The position numbers were made by a program, and so were the translations under genes. Under the pieces are notes generated by a model. The model worked only from the letters and a program-made list of their open reading frames with translations. It was not told the DNA's origin and did not search any database. Below are positions 29,276-37,021 of a stretch of 64,000 bases of DNA, in pieces (positions within the stretch are counted from its first letter, which is position 1; every line of letters starts with the position of its first letter). Source of the DNA: Tianweitania populi (lineage in GTDB: Bacteria; Pseudomonadota; Alphaproteobacteria; Rhizobiales; Rhizobiaceae); assembly GCF_014652875.1 (NCBI RefSeq), contig NZ_BMZQ01000005.1, positions 62,001 through 126,000 of the forward strand, read 5' to 3'.

Positions 29276-29394
29276 CGAACGAAGGCTGACAAAACGAAAG
29301 GGGAGGGCGCAAGCGTCCTCCCCTTTTTTCGTTTTATCTCACTGTCGCCGAGCGATCAGCGACACGGCAGTGCCGCTTGGGCTTCGTTCGTCAG
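29272..29394. repeat. 13-base inverted repeat at the ends of two convergent genes
   Basis: CTGACGAACGAAG at 29272-29284 recurs in perfect inverted form at 29382-29394. Each copy contains the stop codon (TGA) of the gene that ends there, ornithine cyclodeaminase on the plus strand and the ABC ATPase on the minus strand. The terminator lies between them. Confidence 0.75.
29297..29330. terminator. Bidirectional intrinsic terminator
   Basis: AAAGGGGAGG (29297-29306) pairs with CCTCCCCTTT (29317-29326) in a ten-base stem. On the plus strand TTTTTTCGTTTT follows; on the minus strand the A-rich flank gives TTTCGTTTT. It serves both ornithine cyclodeaminase (ends 29275) and the convergent ABC ATPase gene (ends 29391). 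Confidence 0.92.
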
Positions 29395-30173
29395 TGATTG
29401 TGCGCCGTGGCGATGAATTGGCGGAAGCGCTCGGACTTCGGATTGGCAAAGGTTTCTTTGGCCGGACCGTCTTCCTCGATACGACCCTGATGCAGGAAGA
29501 TGACGCGGCTGGCGACTTCACGCGCGAAAGCCATTTCGTGGGTCACGACCAGCATGGTGCGCCCTTCTTCCGCCAGGGCGCGGATGACCTTGAGCACCTC
29601 GCCGACCCGTTCGGGATCAAGCGCGGAGGTCGGCTCGTCGAACAGCATGACATCGGGATGCATGGCGAGTGCCCGTGCGATCGCCGCGCGCTGCTGCTGT
29701 CCGCCCGAGAGATGGGCGGGATAGGCGTCGATCTTGTCGGCTATGCCGACCTTGTCGAGTAGCGCCTTGGCTTCGGCGATGCAGTCGCTGCGATGGCGGC
29801 CCTGAACATGGATCGGGGCTTCGATCAGGTTCTGCTCGATCGTCATATGCGACCAGAGATTGAAGCTCTGGAACACCATGGCGACGCGGGTGCGGATGCG
29901 GTCGATCTGCTTCTGGTCGGCAATGGCCGGGCCATTGCGCGTCACTTTCAGGCGAATGGCCTCGCCATTGATCGCGACTTCGCCTGCGGTCGGCAGTTCG
30001 AGCATGTTGATGCAACGCAGCATCGTGCTCTTGCCCGATCCCGACGAACCGAGGATCGCGATGACCTCGCCCTTCTGCGCTTCGAGAGAAATGCCTTTCA
30101 GCACTTCTAGCGCGCCGAAATGCTTGTGGATGTCGCGCAGCGACACGACGGGCTGGGAAGAATGGTCAGGCAT
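29391..30173 (-). CDS. Amino-acid ABC transporter ATP-binding protein (HisP/OccP-like)
   Basis: This 260-residue ATPase of the polar amino-acid uptake class has Walker [13 protein letters not shown]-loop [13 protein letters not shown], signature [15 protein letters not shown], Walker [15 protein letters not shown] and the switch histidine in [12 protein letters not shown]. The insert [29 protein letters not shown] is typical of HisP/OccP/ArtP ATPases for basic amino acids. It is the last gene of a minus-strand operon with two permeases and an SDR gene. Position beside arginase and ornithine cyclodeaminase suggests uptake of arginine, ornithine or a derivative. The partner binding protein is probably the one at 35.1 kb. 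Confidence 0.92.
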   Translation of the reverse strand: MPDHSSQPVVSLRDIHKHFGALEVLKGISLEAQKGEVIAILGSSGSGKSTMLRCINMLELPTAGEVAINGEAIRLKVTRNGPAIADQKQIDRIRTRVAMVFQSFNLWSHMTIEQNLIEAPIHVQGRHRSDCIAEAKALLDKVGIADKIDAYPAHLSGGQQQRAAIARALAMHPDVMLFDEPTSALDPERVGEVLKVIRALAEEGRTMLVVTHEMAFAREVASRVIFLHQGRIEEDGPAKETFANPKSERFRQFIATAHNH

Positions 30174-30891
30174 GAGCAGGTTCCAGCTTGGCAGCCACGA
30201 TCCGTGGGCGGCGAAGATGCGGCGTCAGCCACCAGTCGAGGAGGGCGATGACGCGCGTAAGGATGAAGTTGATGGCCAGATAAATGACGCCGGCGGCGAT
30301 GAACACTTCCACCGGGCGATAGCTCTCGGAGATCAGCTTGGCCGCGATCCCTGTGACTTCCATCAAGGTGATGGTGGAGGTGAGCGACGTTGCCTTCACC
30401 ATCAGGATCAGCTCATTGCCATAGCCTGGCAAGGCGCGGCGGATTGCAATCGGCAAGATGATGCGGCGGTAAAGGCGCAGGCCCGACATGCCGTAAGCGC
30501 GCGCCGTTTCGATCTCGCGCACTGGCACCGAGCGCAAGCCGCCGCGCAGGATCTCACTGGCATAGGCCGAGCTGTTGAGCGCCAGCGCCAGGATCGAACA
30601 CCAGTAAGGATCGCGCAGGAACTGCCACAGACCGAGGCTCTGCAAGGTCGGGCGGAACTGGCCGAGCCCGTAATAGATCAGGAAGATCTGCACGAGCAGC
30701 GGCGTGCCGCGCAGAACGAAGACGTAGAAGCCGGCGATCTGGTCGAGAACCGGGATCTTCCTCGTGCGGATGATGGCGATCAGCACGGCCAGCACGGAGG
30801 CGATGAGAAAGGCGACGGCTGCAAGCTTCAGAGTGAGCGGAATGCCGCCCAGAAGCTGCAAAAAGGTTTGGCCGATGAAGGCGAAATCCAT
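30166..30891 (-). CDS. Amino-acid ABC transporter permease (HisM/OccM-like)
   Basis: This 241-residue membrane protein starts at ATG 30891, which overlaps the stop of the preceding permease (ATGA); the frame upstream of that point is only a shadow. It has five helices, an N-terminal [26 protein letters not shown], the [22 protein letters not shown] segment typical of His/Glu/Arg/opine permeases, and the EAA loop [29 protein letters not shown]. Its 3' end overlaps the ATPase gene by eight bases. It forms a heterodimer with the next permease. Confidence 0.92.
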   Translation of the reverse strand: MDFAFIGQTFLQLLGGIPLTLKLAAVAFLIASVLAVLIAIIRTRKIPVLDQIAGFYVFVLRGTPLLVQIFLIYYGLGQFRPTLQSLGLWQFLRDPYWCSILALALNSSAYASEILRGGLRSVPVREIETARAYGMSGLRLYRRIILPIAIRRALPGYGNELILMVKATSLTSTITLMEVTGIAAKLISESYRPVEVFIAAGVIYLAINFILTRVIALLDWWLTPHLRRPRIVAAKLEPAHA

Positions 30892-31613
30892 CAGGCCGCT
30901 CCTTCCAGACGCACGCCGCGCGCCGTCCGCTTTTCCAGATACTGGAACAGATGCTGCGAGATCCAGGCAATGACGAGGAAGATGGCGCCGGCGATCAGGA
31001 AGAACTCGAAGGGCCGGCGGGTTGAGCCCGCGGCGATCTGCGACTGGCGCAACAGTTCCACCAGGCCGGTGACGGAGATCAGGGCCGACTCCTTCAAGGC
31101 CATCTGCCAGATATTGCCGATGCCCGGCAAAGCGTGCTGGACAACCTGCGGCGCGATGATGCGGCGAAACAGAAGGAAGCGGCTCATGCCGACGGAACGG
31201 CCGGCTTCGATCTCGCCGGGGAGAAGCGAGCGAAAGGCACCGCGAAAGACTTCGGCCTGATAAGCGCCGGACACGACGCCGATCGCGGCCGCACCCGCAA
31301 CGAAGGCCGGTATGCCGACGAACCCTTCGCTGCCGAAGGCTGCCGCGACATTGGTCACCAGCAGGCTGCCGCCGAAATAGAAGAGATAGACCACGAGAAG
31401 ATCGGGAATGCCGCGCAGCACCGTCGTGTAGGTGTCGGAGCCAACGCGGAATGCCAGATTGCCGGCAAGCCGCGCCCAGGCGAGCAGGCCGCCGATCACG
31501 GTGCCGAGCAGGAAGCCGCAAAGCGCGACTGCCACGGTCATGCCGGCCGCACTCACGAGGGATCGGCCCCATCCATCGGGGCCGAAGCTCAACAAACCAA
31601 AGAACTCTGCCAT
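30891..31613 (-). CDS. Amino-acid ABC transporter permease (HisQ/OccQ-like)
   Basis: This 240-residue permease of the same class as its neighbour shows TTVLRGIPDLLVVYLFYFGGS in the second helix region, VSGAYQAEVFRGAFRSLLPGEIEAGRSVGMSRFLLFRRIIAPQVVQHALPG as the EAA-type loop, and five membrane helices. GIPDLLVVYLFYFG in place of GTPLLVQ is characteristic of the HisQ/OccQ half. It lies between an SDR gene upstream (33-base gap) and the HisM-like gene downstream, all on the minus strand. It is part of the importer tentatively linked to arginine/ornithine use. Confidence 0.92.
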   Translation of the reverse strand: MAEFFGLLSFGPDGWGRSLVSAAGMTVAVALCGFLLGTVIGGLLAWARLAGNLAFRVGSDTYTTVLRGIPDLLVVYLFYFGGSLLVTNVAAAFGSEGFVGIPAFVAGAAAIGVVSGAYQAEVFRGAFRSLLPGEIEAGRSVGMSRFLLFRRIIAPQVVQHALPGIGNIWQMALKESALISVTGLVELLRQSQIAAGSTRRPFEFFLIAGAIFLVIAWISQHLFQYLEKRTARGVRLEGAA

Positions 31614-31646
31614 TCCCTGCCTTCTTGTTTTAGCCGGTTCAGGCGG

Positions 31647-32393
31647 TCAGATGTTGAATTGGAACCCGTCCACGGTCAGCGCCTGACCGGTCATGAAGCA
31701 GGGTTCGGAGGTCGCAAGGAAGGTCACGAGGCGGGCGACGTCATCGGCGGTGCCGAGACGGCCGAGCGCGATGCCCTTCTTGGTTTCTTCCTCGCGTGCC
31801 GTGAAGTCGGTGTCGATCTCGGTCTGGATCACGCCGGGGCAGATCGCGTTGATGGCGATGTGCGGTCCGAGTTCCTTGGCAAGCGAGCGGGTCATGCCGA
31901 GAATGCCGGCCTTGGCCGCGGCGTAAGCAAAGCGGCTGACGGCCTGCGTGACGCCGCCGGTGAAGGCGTTCAGCGATGAGATCGAAACGATGCGGCCGCC
32001 GCCATTGCGGATCATGTGCGGCGCGGTGTGCTGGATATAGTTGAAGCAGCTCTTCAGGTTGATCGCGATGGCGCGGTCGAACTGGTCTTCGGTGATGTCG
32101 AGGATGCTTTCAGGCGCGGAACGGCCGGCATTGTTCAAAAGGAAGTCGACGCGGTCGAACTGCGCGACCGTTGCTTCCACGATCTCGCCGGCCCGCGCAT
32201 GGCTCGCCACATCCGCCACGAAGCCGACTGCCTTGATGCCGAGTTCTTCGCAAAGGGCGGTTGTTTCGCTCAGCTCTTTTTCAAGCAGATCCACCAAAGC
32301 GAGGTTGTAGCCGGCGCGGGCGAGATCCAGTGCGCAGGCCTTGCCGATGCCGCGAGCCGCACCCGTGACGATCGCGACCTTCGTGCCTTCCAT
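31647..32393 (-). CDS. Short-chain dehydrogenase/reductase (SDR)
   Basis: This 248-residue classical SDR has the nucleotide-binding TGAARGIGKA (residues 9-18), NNAGRS, catalytic Ser in ISSLNAFTGG, the YxxxK pair in RFAYAAAKAGILGMTRSLAKELG, and the C-terminal FMTGQALTVDGFQFNI. ATG 32393 is preferred, seven bases after GGAAG; ATG 32396 directly before it is possible. It is the first gene of the minus-strand operon with the amino-acid importer, so it probably oxidises or reduces something brought in by it. Divergent from the IclR gene. Substrate not identifiable from sequence. Confidence 0.87.
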   Translation of the reverse strand: MEGTKVAIVTGAARGIGKACALDLARAGYNLALVDLLEKELSETTALCEELGIKAVGFVADVASHARAGEIVEATVAQFDRVDFLLNNAGRSAPESILDITEDQFDRAIAINLKSCFNYIQHTAPHMIRNGGGRIVSISSLNAFTGGVTQAVSRFAYAAAKAGILGMTRSLAKELGPHIAINAICPGVIQTEIDTDFTAREEETKKGIALGRLGTADDVARLVTFLATSEPCFMTGQALTVDGFQFNI

Positions 32394-32447
32394 CATGTTA
32401 CTTCCGATCCTTTTCAATCGGCCGCAATGATGATATGTCCAAGCCAA

Positions 32448-32463
32448 ATTCTTCAATAAGAAT
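32448..32463. promoter_or_regulatory. Operator-like palindrome directly before the iclR-type start codon
   Basis: ATTCTT (32448-32453) and AAGAAT (32458-32463) form a perfect six-base inverted repeat with a CAAT centre. It ends on the base before ATG 32464 and lies in the 70-base gap shared with the divergent SDR/importer operon. No ribosome-binding site is visible between it and the ATG. A dimeric regulator bound here would cover the start region. Confidence 0.5.
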
Positions 32464-33273
32464 ATGGTTCACATACAAGAACAGAACTCAGAGGTGAAAT
32501 CGGCGGTTCGGGTGTTGGAAATCCTCGAACTGCTGGCCCGTTCACCAAAGCCGCTGACGCTGAAGATGATCGTATCCGAACTTGGTTATCCCAAGAGCAG
32601 CACCTTCAATCTTCTGGCGACCCTTGTTGCGCGCGCTTATGTCGTCCGCAACGATGGCGAGGCCTACGCCATCCACGAAGCCTTCCGGAACGGTCCGGGC
32701 TGGGCGGGCGGCGGCGAAGCGTCGCTGATCGCCGTAGCCGCGCCGATCATGGATGCCCTGCGCGACCGGCATGAGGAAACCGTGTTCCTCGGCGCGCGGC
32801 GCAAGGATGGGCGGGTGAAGATCCTCGCCAAAAGCGTCAGCAACCAGTCCATCCGCTTCGATTCCGATTTGACGGGCTCCGACCCGGCCTTTTGCACCGC
32901 CATGGGCCGCGTGCTTCTGGCGCATTGGGTGCCGGAAAAGGTCGCGGCCTATCTTGCCAAGGAGCGGATCGTGCAGATCACGCCGCAAACGGTGATCGAC
33001 CGTGTTCAGCTGCGCCGCATCGTCGAACAAACGCGCGAGGACGGTTTCGCGATCAGCGACGAGGAAGCCGTCGTTGGCGGATCGGGCGTGGCGGCGCCGG
33101 TGCGCGACGCGAGCGGCGAGGTGGTCGCGGCACTCAACATGGCGACGGTTTCGACCCGCTTTGCCGCACGTCGCGAAAGCATGATCGAGGCGGTGGTTCA
33201 GTCGGCCGAGGAACTCAGCCAGCGACTTGGCTACCGAACAGCGGACAAGGGCAGGAATGGACATCCAGTTTGA
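32464..33273 (+). CDS. IclR family regulator
   Basis: This 269-residue protein has an N-terminal winged helix (VKSAVRVLEILELLARSPKPLTLKMIVSELGYPKSSTFNLLATL) and a C-terminal IclR effector domain with VFLGARRKDGRVKILAKSVSNQSIRFDSDLTGSDPAFCTAMGRVLLA and the late GGSGVAAPVRDASGEVVAALNMA. IclR proteins usually control catabolic operons and bind small organic acids. It is placed between a divergent SDR/importer operon and a downstream SDR/deacetylase pair, so it probably governs both. The start at ATG 32464 has no clear ribosome-binding site; GTG 32494 is an alternative. Its end overlaps the next start by 17 bases. Confidence 0.9.
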   Translation: MVHIQEQNSEVKSAVRVLEILELLARSPKPLTLKMIVSELGYPKSSTFNLLATLVARAYVVRNDGEAYAIHEAFRNGPGWAGGGEASLIAVAAPIMDALRDRHEETVFLGARRKDGRVKILAKSVSNQSIRFDSDLTGSDPAFCTAMGRVLLAHWVPEKVAAYLAKERIVQITPQTVIDRVQLRRIVEQTREDGFAISDEEAVVGGSGVAAPVRDASGEVVAALNMATVSTRFAARRESMIEAVVQSAEELSQRLGYRTADKGRNGHPV

Positions 33274-34027
33274 AGGAAAGCGCGTTCTCGTAACGGGAGC
33301 AGCGCAAGGCATTGGGCGTGCGATCTGCGCGGCCTTTGCGCAAGAGGGCGCGGACGTCACGGCGAGCGACGTCAACGAGGCGGCGCTTGCCGAGGTAACG
33401 TCGGTCGTGCCGGCGCGGGGCGGCGCGGTGACAACCGTGCTGCTCGACGTCATCGATGAGGCTGGACTGGCGGCATTCGCTGCGCAGGAAGAAGCGCGCG
33501 GCGGGTTCGACATCTTCGTGCATGTTGCCGGTGGTGTGCTCGGCCAGCGCGCCAAGCCGGTGGAAGAGGTTCCGGCGGAAGACTGGGACAAGATCTACGG
33601 CGTCAATGTGCGCGGCGCGTTTCTTGTCGCAAAGGCGCTCGTGCCCGGTATGAAGAAGCGCGGCGCGGGCAAGATGGTGTTCATCTCGAGCGGCGCCGGT
33701 CTCGGCGTTAGCCTGACGGGCATCCAGGCCTATGCCAGCGCGAAGGCAGCGCTCATCGGTTTGACCCGTCAGCTTGGTCATGAACTCGGACCCTTCGGCA
33801 TCAACGTCAATTCGGTTGCGCCCGGCTTCCTGCCGACGAGCCCAGATTACGAACGGCAGTGGGCCTCTTATGGGGAGGCCGGGCAGAAGGCGATGCTGGA
33901 AGAAATCCCACTGCGCCGCATCGGCGTACCGGAAGACCTGTCCAACGCCGTTCTGTTTTTGGCCTCCCCCTTCGCCAGCTATATCAGTGGCCAGACCTTG
34001 TCGGTCAGCGGAGGACCGAAGCCATGA
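33257..34027 (+). CDS. Short-chain dehydrogenase/reductase (SDR)
   Basis: This 256-residue classical SDR has the cofactor motif VTGAAQGIGRA, HVAGG in place of the usual NNAG, ISSGAG (catalytic Ser), YASAKAALIGLTRQLGHELG (Tyr/Lys) and the end SYISGQTLSVSGGP. ATG 33257 is chosen: AAGG sits six bases upstream, and the frame before it consists of iclR-overlapping residues outside the SDR fold. It overlaps the IclR gene by 17 bases and the deacetylase gene by four (ATGA). It is therefore cotranslated with both, and with the SDR at 31.6 kb likely forms two redox steps of one pathway. Confidence 0.88.
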   Translation: MDIQFEGKRVLVTGAAQGIGRAICAAFAQEGADVTASDVNEAALAEVTSVVPARGGAVTTVLLDVIDEAGLAAFAAQEEARGGFDIFVHVAGGVLGQRAKPVEEVPAEDWDKIYGVNVRGAFLVAKALVPGMKKRGAGKMVFISSGAGLGVSLTGIQAYASAKAALIGLTRQLGHELGPFGINVNSVAPGFLPTSPDYERQWASYGEAGQKAMLEEIPLRRIGVPEDLSNAVLFLASPFASYISGQTLSVSGGPKP

Positions 34028-34926
34028 GCGCCGATACAACGGTTCTGCCGACCTGGACCTGGCCGGAAGAGCGGCTTCAAACCATACTCAACCGCGCTCG
34101 TGCCGGACGCGCGCTGAAGCCAGAGAGCTGGCCGGGCGGCGCGCGCTGTGCGGTGGCGCTGTCCTTCGATTCCGATCACGACACATTCGAGCTACGCGAT
34201 GGCGGCCGCTCCATTTCTGCGCTGTCGCAGGGCCAGTTTGGCCCGCGCCAGGGCGTGCCGCGCATCAAGGCGCTATTGGCGCGCAACAGCATTCCGGCGA
34301 CCTTCTTCGTGCCGGCAGTATCTGCGATCCATTACCCGGACGAGCAACGCGGCCTTGTGGCGGATGGCCACGAGATTGCCCTGCATGGCTGGATTCACGA
34401 GCGCAACACCCTTCTCGATGCCGATACGGAGCGCGATCTGGCGTTGAAGGCTGCCGACACGCTGGAAGCGATCACCGGCGAACGTCCGATCGGCATCCGC
34501 ACACCGTCCTGGGACTTCAGCGACGCAACCCTCGCGATCTCGGCCGAGATGGGGCTGCTCTATGATTCCTCGCTCATGGCGGATGTGGATTGCTACGAAC
34601 TGCTCATGGATGGTCAGCCCTCCGGCGTCATCGAGCTGCCTGTGGAATGGATTCGCGACGATGCCGCTTACCTTGTTATGGATCGCTGGGGCGGGTTGCG
34701 GCCTCAGATCGCACCGCATGACATCCTCAAGATCTTCATGCGGGAGTTCGATGCGGCTTATCAGGAAGGCGGCATCTTTCAGCTGACCATGCATCCCGAC
34801 ATCATCGGCCATCGCTCGCGCCTGTGGATCCTGGAGGAGCTGATTGCGCATATTCGGGGCCACGAGGGGATCTGGTTCGCGAGCCATGCCGACGTCGTCA
34901 GACATGCGAAAACAGCATGCAGCTGA
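34024..34926 (+). CDS. Cytoplasmic polysaccharide-deacetylase-fold hydrolase, HpPgdA/cyclic-imidase-like
   Basis: This 300-residue protein of the carbohydrate esterase 4 (NodB) fold has no signal peptide or membrane anchor. Key marks: ALSFDSDHDTF (metal-binding DSD), GVPRIKALLARNSIPATFFVPA, GHEIALHGWIHERN (the two metal histidines), IGIRTPSWDFS, and FQLTMHPDIIGHRSRLWILEELIAHI near the end. These blocks resemble the HpPgdA-like group, which includes cyclic imide hydrolases as well as deacetylases, more than secreted chitin deacetylases. The ATGA overlap with the SDR gene and absence of export signals favour a small-molecule C-N hydrolase. The real substrate is unknown; fold is confident. Confidence 0.85.
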   Translation: MSADTTVLPTWTWPEERLQTILNRARAGRALKPESWPGGARCAVALSFDSDHDTFELRDGGRSISALSQGQFGPRQGVPRIKALLARNSIPATFFVPAVSAIHYPDEQRGLVADGHEIALHGWIHERNTLLDADTERDLALKAADTLEAITGERPIGIRTPSWDFSDATLAISAEMGLLYDSSLMADVDCYELLMDGQPSGVIELPVEWIRDDAAYLVMDRWGGLRPQIAPHDILKIFMREFDAAYQEGGIFQLTMHPDIIGHRSRLWILEELIAHIRGHEGIWFASHADVVRHAKTACS

Positions 34927-34944
34927 CAGGAATGTACCTGTCAG
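34923..34944. repeat. 22-base palindrome at the end of the deacetylase-like gene
   Basis: CTGACAGG (34923-34930) and CCTGTCAG (34937-34944) form a perfect eight-base inverted repeat with a six-base centre, starting over the stop codon at 34924-34926. No T tract follows, so it is either an mRNA 3' hairpin or a protein-binding site for control of the solute-binding-protein gene 150 bases downstream. Confidence 0.6.
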
Positions 34945-35055
34945 TGAACGCAATTCACATATGAGAACGAAGTTCCGCTTTTCAGCTGCGCGGCGACACG
35001 GCAGGTTCTGATCCGAAGAGCGGCGAAAATCGTCCGCTCAGGGGAAAGAACAACG

Positions 35056-35086
35056 TCTGGCGGCACGCTATTGCCGCCCAGAGGAG
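35056..35086 (+). promoter_or_regulatory. Leader hairpin and ribosome-binding site of the solute-binding-protein gene
   Basis: GGCGGCA (35059-35065) and TGCCGCC (35072-35078) form a seven-base stem directly upstream of GAGGAG (35081-35086), which is seven bases from ATG 35094. A two-codon frame, ATG GAA TGA (35088-35096), overlaps the true start out of phase. The hairpin could protect the message or tune initiation. Confidence 0.5.
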
Positions 35087-35093
35087 AAATGGA

Positions 35094-35933
35094 ATGAACA
35101 AGACAATCACTGTTCTCGCAGCCTGCGCGCTGTCGGCTTTGACCTTTGCTGGTGCCGCCAGCGCCAAGGAATGGAAGACCGTCAATGTGGGTGTGGAAGG
35201 CGCATTTCCGCCTTTCAACGCAACGGCGCCAAACGGCCAGCTCGAAGGTCTCGACCTCGACGTCATCAACGAAGTCTGCAAGCGTGCAAAGCTCGAATGC
35301 AACATCGTCGCGCAGGATTGGGACAGCCAGATCCCGTCACTGGTTGCCGGTAAGTTCGACGTGATACTGACGGCGGGACCGAACCCGGAGCGCCGCAAGA
35401 CGATTGACTTTTCCGATCCCTACGTGATTACGCCCAACACCTTCCTCGCTGCAGCCGATGGTCCGCTGGCCAAGCTGCCGCATGATGGCGAGAGCCTGTC
35501 GAGCGAAACGGAAGAAGGCAAGGCGGCGCTTGCCGAGATCAAGGAAGCCGTGAAGGGGCTGACGCTGGGTGGTTCGCTGTCCACCAGCCAGCTGCAATTC
35601 GTTGAGGAGAACTTCGGTGACGCGGTCGAAGTTCGTTCATACAAATCCTCGGAACAGGTGCTTCTCGATCTCGAAGCCGGTCGTCTCGACGCTCAGTATG
35701 ATAACGTCGTCTTTGCGCGCGATCGTGCGGAAAAGAGCAATGGTGCGCTCAAGATCAGCGGACCCCTGCTGGTCGGCGGCATTCAGGCCACAAATGTCTG
35801 CCTTGGTGTTCGCAAAGAAGACGGCGAGCTGAAGGAAATCCTGAACAAGGCGCTGGCCGAACTAAAGAGCGACGGCACCTTGGCCAAGATCTCGGAAAAG
35901 TGGTTCAAGCTGGATCTCAGCCCGAAGGGTTGA
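35094..35933 (+). CDS. Amino-acid-type ABC solute-binding protein
   Basis: This 279-residue periplasmic protein of the SBP_bac_3 family has a Sec signal (about 1-24, ending AGAASA). Family blocks are VNVGVEGAFPPFNATAPNGQLEGLDLDVINEVCKR, IPSLVAGKFDVILTAGPNPERRKTIDFSDPYVITPNTF and the C-terminal LKEILNKALAELKSDGTLAKISEKWF. PNPERRKTIDFSDPY is of the kind found in lysine/arginine/ornithine, octopine and nopaline receptors. It is not next to permease genes, but the HisQMP-like set at 29.4-31.6 kb lacks a receptor, so this is the likely partner. A strong terminator follows. Confidence 0.9.
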   Translation: MNKTITVLAACALSALTFAGAASAKEWKTVNVGVEGAFPPFNATAPNGQLEGLDLDVINEVCKRAKLECNIVAQDWDSQIPSLVAGKFDVILTAGPNPERRKTIDFSDPYVITPNTFLAAADGPLAKLPHDGESLSSETEEGKAALAEIKEAVKGLTLGGSLSTSQLQFVEENFGDAVEVRSYKSSEQVLLDLEAGRLDAQYDNVVFARDRAEKSNGALKISGPLLVGGIQATNVCLGVRKEDGELKEILNKALAELKSDGTLAKISEKWFKLDLSPKG

Positions 35934-35951
35934 TCCTCCGGAACACGATTG

Positions 35952-35984
35952 AAAAAGCGGGGCCGAGGCTCCGCTTTTTTGTTT
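35952..35984. terminator. Bidirectional intrinsic terminator
   Basis: AAAAAGCGG (35952-35960) pairs with CCGCTTTTT (35971-35979) around a G/C-rich loop, followed on the plus strand by TTTTTTGTTTT and on the minus strand by TTTTTC. It ends the binding-protein gene and the convergent LysR gene at 35997. Confidence 0.88.
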
Positions 35985-35996
35985 TAAGAAGACCGC

Positions 35997-36914
35997 TCAG
36001 TTCGCGCTGCTGCTGACCTGTCCGAGCAGCCAGTCGGTGAACTGCTGCGCCAGCGGCAGGGTCTGCTTGGCCTCTGGCGTGACGACGTAATAGCTGTTTT
36101 CGGTTTGCAGCGGCAGGTCGACGACGACTTGAAGCGCGCCGGTCCGCAACTCCGTTTCGATCAGGTAGCGCGGCACCAGCGCATAACCCATGCCGGCGAT
36201 CGCGGCCTCGATGATCATGGAAAACTGGTCGAGACGGTGGCCGCGAAAGGCCGTGCGCGCTTCGACGCCTGCCATAGCGAACCACTGCGACCAGAGTTTT
36301 GGACGGGTGGCCAGTTGCAACAGCGGCTGCTCGGCAAGGGCTGCTGCCGTCATGGTACCCTCAGGTCGTGGGGACGAATCCAGAAGGGTGCGGCTGGCGA
36401 CCGGGATGATCGTTTCGCTGCACAGATAGATCGCGTTCGCGCGCGCCCAGACTGGCTGGCCATAATGGATTGCGAGGTCGAAATCTTGTTCCTCGAAATC
36501 GAAGGGCTCGGAGCGTGACCCGATGTTGAGCACTACGCCCGGATGACCCTCTATGAAATTCGGCAAGCGAGGGCTCAGCCAGCGGCTGCCGAAGGTGGGC
36601 AGCGTGGCAACGCTCAGCGTCTGCCTTGCATCGGCGGAGGCCATGGCGCGCAGCATCGTGGTTTCGCTTTGATGCAGGAGCTTACGGGCTTCTGGCAGGA
36701 AGCGCTTGCCGTCATCAGACAGAACCACGCGCTGGCGGACCCTCTCGAAAAGCAGCGTGCCGAGATGCTGTTCGAGATCCTTAACCTGACGGCTGACGGC
36801 GCTTTGCGTCAGGCTGAGTTCCTGGGCCGCACGCGTGAAGCTGCCATGCCGCGCGGCGCATTCGAAAGCCTGCAGGGCACCGAGGTCCGGAAGATAGCGT
36901 CTAGCGAGGTTCAT
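35997..36914 (-). CDS. LysR family regulator, probable regulator of the lysine operon
   Basis: This 305-residue LysR-type protein has an N-terminal winged helix (LGALQAFECAARHGSFTRAAQELSLTQSAVSRQVKDLEQHLGTLLFER) and a substrate-binding domain from about residue 92 of the GcvA-like kind (TLSVATLPTFGSRWLSPRLPNFIEGHPGVVLNI). It is divergent, across 107 bases, from the four-gene operon for 2-oxoadipate/aminoadipate breakdown, the classic layout for a LysR activator and its target. TATGAT at 36972-36977 is a possible -10 for that operon. The effector could be aminoadipate, oxoadipate or lysine itself, which is inference. Confidence 0.9.
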   Translation of the reverse strand: MNLARRYLPDLGALQAFECAARHGSFTRAAQELSLTQSAVSRQVKDLEQHLGTLLFERVRQRVVLSDDGKRFLPEARKLLHQSETTMLRAMASADARQTLSVATLPTFGSRWLSPRLPNFIEGHPGVVLNIGSRSEPFDFEEQDFDLAIHYGQPVWARANAIYLCSETIIPVASRTLLDSSPRPEGTMTAAALAEQPLLQLATRPKLWSQWFAMAGVEARTAFRGHRLDQFSMIIEAAIAGMGYALVPRYLIETELRTGALQVVVDLPLQTENSYYVVTPEAKQTLPLAQQFTDWLLGQVSSSAN

Positions 36915-37021
36915 GCGCGTTTCGCATCAAGTCAGTCGATTCAATCGTGAGCAAGGCGTGTGTTCGCCTGTTATGATCCCGATCCTGTATCAACCACATT
37001 CTTGCCGGATGAGGAAGCCAG

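Noticed and set aside
29276-29390. Short repeated sequence taken as a mobile-element footprint
   Set aside because: The inverted repeat coincides with stop codons and a terminator, and there is no transposase, target duplication or composition change.
30892-31572. Upstream extension of the HisM-like permease frame
   Set aside because: The extra residues are Arg/Pro-rich, lie out of phase over the HisQ-like gene, and a good ATGA start exists at 30891.
33859-34023. Upstream extension of the deacetylase-like frame
   Set aside because: It overlaps the conserved end of the SDR gene and adds no deacetylase residues; ATG 34024 overlaps the SDR stop as expected for a coupled operon.
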